Below are positions 11,096 to 21,064 of a stretch of 64,000 bases of DNA, in pieces. This stretch comes from Polytrichum commune. Its lineage: Eukaryota; Streptophyta; Polytrichopsida; Polytrichales; Polytrichaceae. The stretch spans positions 10,478,001 to 10,542,000 of the forward strand of contig OX485803.1 of assembly GCA_950295325.1 (NCBI GenBank), given 5' to 3'. The position numbers and the translations under genes were made by a program. Positions within the stretch are counted from its first letter, which is position 1, and each line of letters opens with the position of its first letter. Below the pieces are notes generated by a model. The model was not told the origin of the DNA, did not search any database, and worked only from the letters and a program-made list of their open reading frames with translations.

Positions 11096-13160
11096 ATGTC
11101 AGGAAAAATGAAGACAAAGGGAGCCCGGGACTCAACAGGGATTGAGAGCATGGTGCAACATAACGACAGGCCAGGCAGATCCAAATTGGCTTTCTTGAGT
11201 ATAGCTCTGCGGCTACTTGCTCTAATGTCGTCAATTTCAGGTGAGGATTTTTTCAACGTGTCTGTAAATATACATGCCAATTGCTCTTGGATTGAGTCGC
11301 AGTAGATAAGCAGGTTATACTCATGCTGAAGTAAGGCATTGGTCCATTTTCAGGTTTGGTGGTGATGGCTACTGACAAGCAGATGAGTAGCTCCGCGGTT
11401 TACATTCCCTTTTTGAAGGCTTCATTAAATGTTCGCAAGATGGCCTACTACAGTCTCTTCATGTCATTCAGGTAAGGGGCGTCGAGCTCTTTTTCTTGAA
11501 TGCACCACAAGCTCTGCCTAAGTTATATTCTGCTAGTTTGGAACAATCTTTCTAATAAATGCGCAGGTTGTTGTCTGGAAGGTGCAAGGTAGTAAAGTTA
11601 TCCTTTGATTCAACTAGAGATTTGGTGGGGAGTTGGTTGTTTTCATACAATATTTCCATTTCGGTAAGTTTATGGTGTATACTTGGAGTTGGGGTGGAGG
11701 GGTGGAGGTGTGAAGGAAGAACTTTCTACAACAAACTCATTTAGGTAGGCCAGGAGGTGCTAATGAGTTTGGCTCCCAATGAACTGAGTAGAATTTTCTT
11801 CTTGCAAACCTGCACCAATTATGCAGCAGCAGTTTCATGTGATTCTCTCTGTGGTTGCCGAACAGTGTTTGCAAGACAATTGGTGTGGGTTGATGATGTA
11901 TGTGTGGACCACATTCAATTATATGTTTACTGTATCTATCTACTATGAAAACAAGCTCAATTTTCATGAAGAATTATCCCGATTGTCAAACCACAAAATA
12001 CATATGGTGCATTACAGGAAAGTTCACCGAAATGCAAACAACTAACACGTGGTGTTGGTGGAAGGTAGATTTCTTGTATGGGCAAATGGAATTGCAGCAA
12101 TGGTGGCATTATTTGAGCTCATTGTACAAGTTGCTTTTGCTAAACAGTCCAACACCGTTGGCTGGGTGGTACTTCTCTCTGATCAGGTCTGTGTTCTGCA
12201 ACTTACAACTACACATTTTCTGGGTCCACTAAAAGTTCAAAGTTGCAGATGGCCTAAGGGAGATGTGCCTAATTCGGTGCCTCATTTTAAACGATCACCT
12301 GTATTTGAGTGGTGAATGGTCAGGTGTGGATCTAAGAATGGACACTTAAAAGACGTGTTGAAGAGAGATTGGACCAGGTGCTCAGAATTAATTATCCATT
12401 CTTAAGATAATAATCAACATAATTGGGAGGGCCTATATGACCATTTAATAACTCAGAGAATCTTCACTTGCCAATGAATAGGATATTCATACGAGCTCCA
12501 GAAATTATGAGAAAGTGAATACAGGCACAATTTGGATTTGCTAAAAAATTTGTGCTAATTGCGTGTCTCATCCTACAAGAAGTGGGTACAGAGAGAAAAG
12601 TGTTCATTTAAGTCCCGTTTACCTTACATTTTCTTTGGGTCCCACAGAACTCTACCAAGCGTAACCATTTGAATGATTCAAGGGGAACGAGTGCCAAAGT
12701 CAAGTGTCCCTGAAGCACAATGTGTGCATATAAACTTATAAGTAGCAATTCAACACCCTTATACACTTGGATGAAACTTGATGGTACAAAACGTTGGAAC
12801 TGGAGAGCAGTTAGGGAAGACCAAAACCCATTCCATCATATTTCACCTATACCCATACTCTATCCAACCAACAGCGACTATTATATAATATGAGCATATG
12901 ACAAATTACTTGTCTGGAAACTGCAACAGGTAATAGCTTATCTGCTGATGGCAGCAGTGGCAGCCAGCTCAGACGTTGCATACATATCCAAGAATGGACT
13001 GGACTACATAGGTTGGATGGAGCATTGCAGTTATTACAGCCGGTTTTGCTCACAAGCAGGAATCTCTCTGGTTCTGACCTACTTCAGCATGCTCATCTTT
13101 GCTATTCAAAGCATGTTGTCTGCTCACCAGTTGTTCACAAGCATGGCACTGGACACCTGA
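11096..13160 (+). CDS. CASP-like (CASPL) four-transmembrane MARVEL protein
   Basis: Four exons: 11096-11240, 11354-11471, 12069-12186 and 12930-13160, giving 203 residues, the usual CASPL size. CASPs and CASP-like proteins form plasma-membrane scaffolds; true CASPs place the Casparian strip. Transmembrane 1 holds the family Arg (SIALRLLALMSS), followed by LVVMATDKQ, a highly characteristic CASPL phrase. Transmembrane 2 is RFLVWANGIAAMVALFELIV, transmembrane 3 begins with the family Asp in LSDQVIAYLLMAAVAAS, and extracellular loop 2 carries paired cysteines (EHCSYYSRFCSQA). Transmembrane 4 is LVLTYFSMLIFAIQSML. The ATG at 11096 is the first in frame. Splice phases (1, 2, 0) all join cleanly. 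The CASPL subgroup was not resolved. Confidence 0.9.
12340..12640 (+). repeat. Dispersed repeat copy in CASPL intron 3
   Basis: GATATTCATACGAGCTCC, AATTTGGATTTGCT, GTGCTAATTGCGTG and ACCTTA-type blocks at 12480-12640 match 24160-24530 in the same order (GATATTCATATGAGCTTTG, AATTTGGATTCGTTG, GTACTAATTGCATG). The two copies are clearly related but diverged. It lies within the 743-bp intron 3 and has no coding capacity. Its class is unknown. Confidence 0.5.
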
Positions 13161-14900
13161 GCTCCTTTAATTGAGTCCGTAGACATAACATAAGTTTGTA
13201 TTAGATGAAAACATCAACGCTTTCACAACAGCAGCAAATTATAAAACCCAACTATGATGTATCCCAAGTCCACCTCAAATGTCTTCAGATGATCATTTTC
13301 GCACTTCAAACTAGACTACGCAAGTATCTACCAGTCAATCAGTATAATAAAATTACAGCATCCTCTCCCAAGATTTTGAACACCTGAATTGCTTTGAATC
13401 AAACTCTGTTACATGTAAAAGATTTGGAGACACCAAATTGGTTGTAGAAATCACAATTGTCAAGTATAGCCAAATTGAAGAATGAGCCTGTCAGAACCTT
13501 ATGATATGAAATAATGTAATAGACTTTCTGCACCTGAGAGTCACTTGCTGTTGAGCATGTGTGTGTTTAATGAGTTCATTTAAACGACTGTATAGACATC
13601 CCATAACATGCCCATTTACAGCACACTACAAAAATACGGATGACTTGTATCCTGGCATAGGGCAACATAAGCTTCCATGTCAAAGTGGAGCACCAGTAAT
13701 TTCCAAGACCTTTTGCAAATTCTAAGCAGTACAGATACAATATTAGGTAAGTAGTACTGCTCATGACTCTTCAGACAGGCAGTGCAAACGTAGAGAATTT
13801 GGACCAGGTGGATACTACAAATTTAGTGGCATAAGGATACATGATGCAATCTAAAAATCACGTGCCAAAATCAAAAGTGGATAAGTCACATTAAACTGGA
13901 CTGTGATCATAAAAGGGTGTGTTCCATCCTATTGACATCATCCCAAGAAACACCCAACACACACACACCAAATCTTTGAAACATGTTTACCATCTCAAAT
14001 CTTGTTCAAGTGAACCAAGTGATAAGTCTATCTAATAGAGCTTTCAGGGGCATCCAACAATCTATCACCCATCTCATTCCCTTAGCCATTTGAACACAAA
14101 AGGTTTCCAATGTTCATAATCTTATGATGTTCATATCATCCTTGAATCTCACTCAAATGTAGCAAATGAAGTGTCTTTGTATAGCCCCTCGAGTTCTTTC
14201 CCTCACCCAATTCTGCCCAGCTGATTCAACAGTCAGACCTCAACGTTCAGACTCTTGCAGTATTCAAATCTCACTCAGCTCTTGCTTGGTTCAAAAAAAA
14301 TTGGGAGTCTATCACTCATCAAACTCCACGTGGACATTTGAACACAATGAACCCCAAAACCTCACAACTTCATGAAATAGTGCAATTTTTAAGTCCAAAG
14401 AATTGGGTGGACTACAAGAAACATGCCAAAGGCCAAGATATGCACAGATACTCCCAGCAAAACATCACCTTCGCCCACCACCCCCCCCCCCAACAATCTC
14501 CACAAGAGTAGTCATCGATAATAACTTGGAAAATTGACGAGAGCTTTGATCAGATAAGACACCTTACAAGTCCAGTATTCATCAAAATTAAAATATGCCG
14601 TTGCAGGAAACCCTACTTGGCTCATCATCACACAGAGCAAAGAGACATTCTCTAACTTCTAGTGCTAATAGTGTCCAGAATGCCGAGGATTTGCAGTACA
14701 GCTCATGACAGAAGCTACTAATTAGCACATGATAAATTTGATGCAGCTGCTGGATGGTGGGAAGGTCTAATGTCCTCTGGCTTCAAACTGCCTCTGAGCA
14801 TATCCTTTCGACCACCTCATGCACGCAACCTGCAAAACAAACTGCCAATTAACAAACTGAGAATTCCTCAGACATGGACCTCAGAAGAGAAGAGAGAGGT
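13161..14900. other. Intergenic, no gene established
   Basis: The first part is the CASPL 3' UTR. No conserved protein is seen on either strand. On the minus strand, a TTTGCAG acceptor-like site at about 14830-14840 precedes a short open stretch ending near 14765. This could be an untranslated or terminal exon of a minus-strand transcript, but nothing supports a protein. A run of C lies at about 14481-14492. Confidence 0.35.
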
Positions 14901-14930
14901 CGTGTGTGAAAAGCCATCACCAAAGAATGA

Positions 14931-15355
14931 ATGTGACAATTTTGAACTCCGAGAACTAAAATCAGCCGCACACTAGTGCTTCGCTTGACAAAGCACTCTA
15001 AAAACCCTAAACCCATGTGTTCGTGTGCATATGTCCTTCGTATGACACGGCTTTTAAAGTTCGCTGACTGATACACTACGACATTGTCAATCCTTGCAAC
15101 GGCCGCTGAGCCCCTTGTACATTTCTCAAAGAATGGCATGAAAAAGCCAAGAAAGGCCAGTAGCATGAAAACTGCAAAAAATAGTTCCTATAAACGTGAA
15201 GGAGCTATAATAAAGTAGGAGAAAGAATCCTTAATAACATACATATGATGACATATGGTTTGCATACAAGTCCGAGCCTGTCACTTCACGGTGTTCATCA
15301 TGAGCATGATAGTATCTCCCTTGAGCGGTGAGGAGAACAATCATTGAAGGATGAA
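14931..15355 (-). pseudogene. Tandem duplicate of the SmE 3' end (truncated)
   Basis: This unit and 15355-15775 are a head-to-tail duplication with an offset of 424-449 nt that drifts through indels. Both contain GTGACAAT, AAAACCCTAAACCCA, CTGAGCCCCTTGTACATTTC, GTGAAGGAGCTAT and GTGTTCATCATGAGC. In this copy, 15281-15325 (minus) still encodes the last 14 SmE residues as LKGDTIMLMMNTVK plus stop, but everything upstream of that Leu is missing. It is therefore a copy of the SmE tail and 3'-flanking DNA, not a gene. Several substitutions relative to the intact gene show it is no longer constrained. Confidence 0.75.
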
Positions 15356-15729
15356 TGTGACAATTCTGAATTAAAGAGATACAAATTAGCCGCCAGAAGT
15401 GCGGAGAAAACAAACTCACTTGTGCTTCGCGTTACAAGCACTCTAAAAACCCTAAACCCAAGTGTTCATGTGCACATGTCCTCCTTCGTAAGACAAAGCT
15501 TAAGATGCATTACTATTACACTGCGGCACTGTCAATGCTTGCACAAGTCGCTGAGCCCCTTGTACATTTCTCAAGAATGGCATGTAAAAGCCAAGAAAGA
15601 CAATTGCTATAAACTCCGCAAACCAGAAAATCCTATAAAAGTGAAGGAGCTATAGCTGAGTACGAGAAGGTAAGTAGAATCACATACATATGATGATGGC
15701 ATTACGTCTAGCAGACAACTCCGAACTTG

Positions 15730-15993
15730 TCACTTCCCGGTGTTCATCATGAGCGTGATATTATCTCCCTTGAGCAGTATCCGCCCCAGTGGCTTCCGCG
15801 TGTTCTTCTTCAGCGAGACTTCCTCCGCCTCGTCCAGCACAAGGTTCATGTACTCGTCGAAGCCAATAATCCGTCCCTCAATTCTCATGTCCTTCTGCTC
15901 GAACAGCCATATCTGAATCCTCGACTTGCTCTGTAAAAATCTAAAAATCAGATTGATCGGCTGGGTCATAATCCGCTGCACTTTGGTCGCCAT
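15730..15993 (-). CDS. SmE: Small nuclear ribonucleoprotein E (SmE)
   Basis: An 87-residue single-exon frame. SmE is one of seven Sm proteins that ring the U1, U2, U4 and U5 snRNAs and acts in nuclear pre-mRNA splicing. The start [20 protein letters not shown] and end [19 protein letters not shown] are nearly identical to plant SmE, and the length matches the usual 88. Sm1 ([28 protein letters not shown]) and Sm2 ([10 protein letters not shown]) motifs are both intact. I chose the ATG at 15991-15993; upstream in-frame residues to 16035 lack conservation. The lack of introns is notable, since other plant SmE genes that I recall have introns. Its tail is duplicated just downstream. Confidence 0.95.
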   Translation of the reverse strand: MATKVQRIMTQPINLIFRFLQSKSRIQIWLFEQKDMRIEGRIIGFDEYMNLVLDEAEEVSLKKNTRKPLGRILLKGDNITLMMNTGK

Positions 15994-16250
15994 CTTGACA
16001 GACTTTTCAGAACCTTGCGCAAAAAAACAAAACAAGAAAAATTAGCGCGCTCCGGCACGACCAAATGCGACGACGACAATCGGAGGATTGCGGAGGAGCT
16101 TCGAGCGCAACCAAACCCTAGCTCTTCTTTTCCCTTCACCAAGCACAAAGAGGAGGGAGAAACGCGAGGGTTCGTGCAGTTCATACCCGCCAAGAAGGGT
16201 ATAAGACCAGGGTATCCGGACCTTTGCCGGGCACCGGGGTTCCACTTAAA
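15994..16250 (-). promoter_or_regulatory. SmE promoter/leader with telo-box
   Basis: A compact CpG-rich block upstream of SmE contains a telo-box, AAACCCTA (16113-16120), about 120 nt before the start codon. Telo-boxes are typical of plant ribosomal, translation and RNA-processing genes, which fits SmE. The sequence becomes AT-rich again beyond about 16250, suggesting the promoter is short. Confidence 0.5.
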
Positions 16251-18788
16251 TTTAAATATGTATTAACTGTTCAAGGCATTTGAATTCTAAAATTGCTTAT
16301 TTGGACAATATGAAGTTGTGAATGGTGCATCTAGAATATATATCATGTTTTCCGAATATTTATTATTTCCATTGAACTCCGAAGAGACATTTATCAACAT
16401 AAAAACTTATGATCTCAAGATAAATCAAAACCATATTTTGAGGTTTTTTTTATTGATTGGATAGCACGTAAGTTTCATAACATGATGGCAAAGGGGTAGC
16501 GGTTTCGTTTCCAGAAACTTACAAAGCGGGTAGTAATAAAATCGACCCCCTTTAGGCTGGTTGTTTGGTTCATCCCAATTTAAGCTCACTACATTAAACT
16601 TCCCCCATCTTCTCCCACGATGTTGTTGTCATTCATAAGTGGCAACAACTTCTCTTTTGTGGTCTTACAAGATGTCTTGCTAGTTGCCTTAGCCTCTGCC
16701 GCCTTCCGCTCTTCAAATTCTTTGATATTGTGCTTGGCATGTGGCATGTTACTAGCATTGATCCATTTGTATTCATAAGGCGAATATATGTGCATTAAGC
16801 ACTTGTATTACTTACCCCTTCGTTGCATTTGCCTAGAATCAAGAATTGATATCATTTTGCCAAAAATGGACTCATGTAATATACTAAGATTTTCAATTTT
16901 ATGTGACAAATGCCTTCATTGTATACACAAGTATAAAATCATGAAATAAATAGGCCTTTACTACATATACAAGTCAATGAATAATGTTATCATATGACAA
17001 CAATGGATGAAAATGAAAATTGGATGAAACTTGTACATCTATTGTCAAATTTCTCTTTACACCTTATTGGCCCCCTTCAATTGTGAATCTACAACTACTT
17101 CGAAACTCTTGATGGTCTTTTAAATTGTGCACACTAGAGAGAGAAAAAAACACGTCTCCCTTATGTATATTTGGTACACTAATGCCGCAAATCATACTCC
17201 TTATTACACTCACAATAGTTTGTACATGATATGACAAGTCCACCCCGCGGACATCTTATGTAGGAAAAGTGCTCAATAACTTTCTCATTGAAAAGCGTAA
17301 GTGGATTTTATATGTAATAAAGGCTTATATAATTCATGATTTATATTTTGTATATGTAGTGGAGGCATTTATCAAGTTACAATATATTGGAAAGCTCAAT
17401 GTAAATGCATAAGTCCATTTTCTAGCATGACATTAGTATGTATACTTTTGTTTCTCTTTACAATCTTCTCGTATAGAAGGGGGTCTAATTTTATAATAAC
17501 CCACACATGTCAGTTAGGTTTCCAATGAAGTGCCCAACCCTTGGGACTTGATTTCAAGTGCAGCCTACCACTTATGGTCCACCCAATTGTAGTGGGGATA
17601 TTCTAGTGTACCAAGTAAATTCAACCAACAATGTTGGAACTTAGGGGCTTGTCCATGGGGGAGATAGATGTAGGTTGGTTTGTCTCCAGGACTCCTTTAA
17701 TTCTCGTGGTGCATGTTTCACGATTTTATATAGATGCAAACCAACTCGAAGATGAAACAACACCATAAATCTTGTTGGTGACAACATTGGAGTCATCTAT
17801 TTTTCCTTTTCCTTTTTTCGTGTTTCAATATCTTCACGAGCTTCATAATAATAGAGTAAAATACTTTAACTTCAAAAATTCTTAAGAAAATACCATAATA
17901 TAACTGATCCTCCAAACTTCCTTAAACTTCCTCCAAACTTTGCGCTTACAATATACGAAAGTGCTCAAGTGAAAGAGTATTTATGTGTGATTTATAAAAA
18001 ACTTTTCACTTCTAATAAGAAAGTCAACAAAGAAGCTAAACATGGTAAAAAGTTTGTAGACAACAATCATTAAACATTTTCCATGGTAGTTTGTGTCAAT
18101 CCGTTGAAGCTGCCTCTCTCGTCCATGGTCTCAAACCCTAAAAATGGCAAAATTTTAAAATTACTGAGTTATTTAAAGTTCAACTCTCACCTTTATTTTT
18201 TTTAAGTGGTGGGTTTGAGTCTATGGTATATACTTACAAAGGTTGTTACTAAATTGGCCCTACCCATCATTAACATTTTTATTTGTTTTTGATTCCCCGG
18301 ACGATGTCATATTTGTGCTATTTGCCATTGGTTGTGTGGAGCAACACTTAAGCCCTACCTTTCTCTACTCTTTTCCATACCTTTCTCATTACAACTAGAA
18401 CGGTCCTCTACCACTAAATACGTGCTTTTGTGTGTGTGTGTGTGTTGATGATTTAAAAACATCTTAATGAAAGTGTCGCACCAATCGTGAAAATTTCAAA
18501 GGAAATCTACCATAGGAATCTACCATAGATTGAAGCAACGTTCGAGTGGTGTAGGTTAGATGGTTGGTTTTCTCTATGATCCCCACCGAGTCTAAAGTTC
18601 ATATTTATCAATTTGTGATATCGAGTCTTTATTAAGCACATTCTCTTGTGTCAAGGATTTTTTTTCTTCCCAATGTTGGATTACCTCTCACAAAGTGGAA
18701 TGGTTCATGCTAGGATGCGTGTGGGTATAGTGATGCCAAGTGGACAATTCTATCAATGGTAAAATGATGGTTCTAGGTAGTTTTGTTA
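16251..18788. other. Intergenic, AT-rich, no gene seen
   Basis: No coding frame of note on either strand. A TG microsatellite lies at about 18430-18444. The TTCAAAAATTC and CTCCAAACTT phrases around 17870-17945 echo the repeat at 19120-19465, so part is probably degraded transposon. Confidence 0.45.
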
Positions 18789-18910
18789 GGGTTAGTTTCC
18801 ATGTAGGCCGCTCGCCCACCAAATCCTAGGGGTTATGTAGATTTCACTCATAAGAGATCTACATTTTGACTAAAATATGGTGGGTGAGCGGCTTACATGG
18901 AAACTCACCC
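18789..18910. mobile_element. Tourist-like (PIF/Harbinger) MITE, 122 bp
   Basis: TIRs of about 33 bp: GGGTTAGTTTCCATGTAGGC from 18789, and the inverse ...GCTTACATGGAAACTCACCC ending at 18910. It is flanked by TTA at 18786-18788 and TTA at 18911-18913. The 3-bp TTA/TAA duplication and GG-starting TIR are diagnostic of PIF/Harbinger-derived MITEs. It is almost all TIR, with about 50 bp of loop. The element at 60601-61022 has the same termini. Confidence 0.8.
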
Positions 18911-19119
18911 TTAGTTGATTCCAACCTCTTTACAAAACATCCATTATGGGATTGGTTCCATAATTGGGCACCATAGTCCACATACATATCATCACATATC
19001 ATGCATGAACACACCCCGCTTCCTTCTTCCTTAAGCATGAATATACTATTTAAGTGTTTGTCTACCATGCTGGCCTCCAACCCTACATGCTGGATTGGTA
19101 TGGATTACAATCAAACCAC

Positions 19120-19465
19120 TTGCTCTTGATCAAGACCCAATCAAGAATCTATTGGGTACACGAATTTTGATCAGGCAAAAATCATTAGTGCCATGACACA
19201 TGTCCGTGGTTTTGTGTGTTAAAGTGAGGAGGAATTCGTCTCAAAATGAGCGCTCATGGCAAGCTCTAGACATTGGTAATATGTTCAAGCCGACTTTCGG
19301 CTTCAAAAATTCATCGTAATTATAATATGAGGTATAAAATTACCAAACAAATTTGCAGTCCTCCAAACTTTTATCTTGCTATATGGGAAAAAAATTGCAC
19401 CACCTTAAACTTCTCCAAATTTGACGCATAATCTCTTACGTGATTGGTTTATGAATGCCTCTACT
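19120..19465 (+). repeat. Dispersed repeat family, copy 1 of 3
   Basis: Shares ordered blocks with 63545-63905 (same strand) and 30485-30805 (opposite strand): AGTGCCATGACACATGTCC, AAGTGAGGAGGA, CATTGGTAATATGTT, GGCTTCAAAAATTC, AAAATTACCAA and TGCACCACCTTA. Three copies of about 330 bp at dispersed sites, without coding capacity, point to a non-autonomous element or a piece of a larger one. No terminal repeats or target duplications were fixed. Confidence 0.65.
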
Positions 19466-19916
19466 GTAGATATTGCATGCGAGGAACCGTGTTGTGGGAT
19501 GTGGCATGGACGACATGTGTACAATATTAGACACAATGATGGCCATGTCGTGAAGATAATGGACTACGATCTATAATTGGTGTGCTCACGTCCAATGAGG
19601 ACACGACACGTCATCGAGGTTCGAGATGGTCAGCGCTATGGAAGCATGACATCAGCATGACATGTTCAAAACTGTTTATTATGTGCCCTCCCTTAAGTTC
19701 GAATTGCAGATTAACTTATGACTGACACGACAAATGGGATAAAGGGACCTTTATTCATCAACAGCATGGTGGACTCGGGAATTCACTCCCACCATTTCAC
19801 AATTCAAAACACAATTAACAAACTGACGGGTTTCCTAGTTGAGGCGGCTGGGGCAGATCCTTCGAACAAACTAAAATATTTCTCAATAAGCCGTCTGAAT
19901 TCATGATTTCCAAGTC

Positions 19917-20090
19917 ACACAATTTCTTTCTTTCTTTTTTTGAGACAGAAGGCCGACATGCCAACGCCAGAGCACAGGAGGAAGTTGACCACCTGGCAAG
20001 TTTTCCGTCAAGTAGAGAGGAGATTTCAAAGCCGGGATTCGAACCCAATTCACACGATTTCAAACATCACGAAGTTTATCATCTAGAATC
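19917..20090 (-). mobile_element. tRNA-derived SINE
   Basis: Read on the minus strand, GGGTTCGAATCCCGG (about 20034-20048) is a perfect Pol III B box (GGTTCGANTCC). An A-box-like TAGATGATAAACTTCGTG lies about 35-45 nt upstream, the usual tRNA spacing. A body of about 100 nt follows, ending CTTCTGTCTC and an A-rich tail AAAAAAAGAAAGAAAGAAA (about 19921-19939). Order and tail match plant tRNA-derived SINEs. Target duplications could not be recognised, so both ends are approximate and the copy is probably old. Confidence 0.65.
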
Positions 20091-20611
20091 ATTTGAACAT
20101 ACGACAAGGTACTCTATATCTAGTGCATATTTTGTCACCGCTAGCGATGTTGTCTCTTCCGATACTAATGCCCATTAGCCTTTTCATTTAATTTCAATAC
20201 AAAGGAGTTCGTTTGTAAGCAAAGATGGTGTAGACATTAACTATCATTGGATGGAAGTACCAATGTCACTCTAATGTACAATTTGTAACATAGCATTACT
20301 CAACTGGTGAGTTGTGTTAAGTTGTCGTGACTTCATGTTCAAATTGAAGTAATAGGATTCCAGGTCCAAAGTCTTTATTCTTGAATGTGTTGCTAGGTCC
20401 ACGAACACATCTCATCAACCGAGTGATGTTACGAAACCATGTAAAAACATATGTGACATTGTTCGCATTATGATTCTCGCGTTCGGATTAAGATCGGTTT
20501 GTTGTCGATGGACAGCCATCGCAATGATGGCACTTATAGACATGCACAAGCACAATGGTGGTTGTCAACCGCAAGTTGACGACCTCGTAGAAAAACCCAT
20601 TGTGTACATTA

Positions 20612-21064
20612 GGTAGACATACCCATTTATGATAACTTAAGCTTTTTTGAAGAAGTGTGGTATGTACATTTGTGATAATGAGATAATATTTACATGCATG
20701 GAATTTGATATCACAACATTTAACAACAAAAAAATTTGAAATGATGAATATGGTAAATTTTTGAAGTCAAAATACTCTCCTTACCCATATTCACATCATA
20801 GGTTGATTTATTGATGATAGTTGGTAGAAAAAAAAACTCAAGTACATTCAATGCCCCTTTTCAACGAACCCAAATCCATGCCCCTGTAACTTAGATTTTC
20901 CATCACGTTGAAGTCCTCAATGGCTATAACTTCTCACTCCACTGGTTACCACCCATTTCAACATTCCATATTAGAGAACGATGGCTACATGTGTGGGACT
21001 TCATGGCATTAGAGGACTTTATGTATTAAGATTGGGGTGGTTATCATAAATGGGTTTGTCTACC
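20612..21064. mobile_element. Terminal-inverted-repeat element, 453 bp
   Basis: GGTAGACATACCCATTTATG... (20612-20636) and its inverse (21040-21064) agree at 24 of 25 positions. The interior has no coding frame. Part of the interior (about 20680-21025) resembles 23265-23590 in direct orientation, sharing TTACATGCA..G, ATATCACAAC, CTACATGTGTGG and GACTTCA-type phrases. This makes a second, decayed copy there likely. Confidence 0.55.

Noticed and set aside
14737-14840. Possible minus-strand terminal exon after TTTGCAG
   Set aside because: Good acceptor, but only a short peptide (KGYAQRQFEARGH) and no identifiable upstream exon or family.
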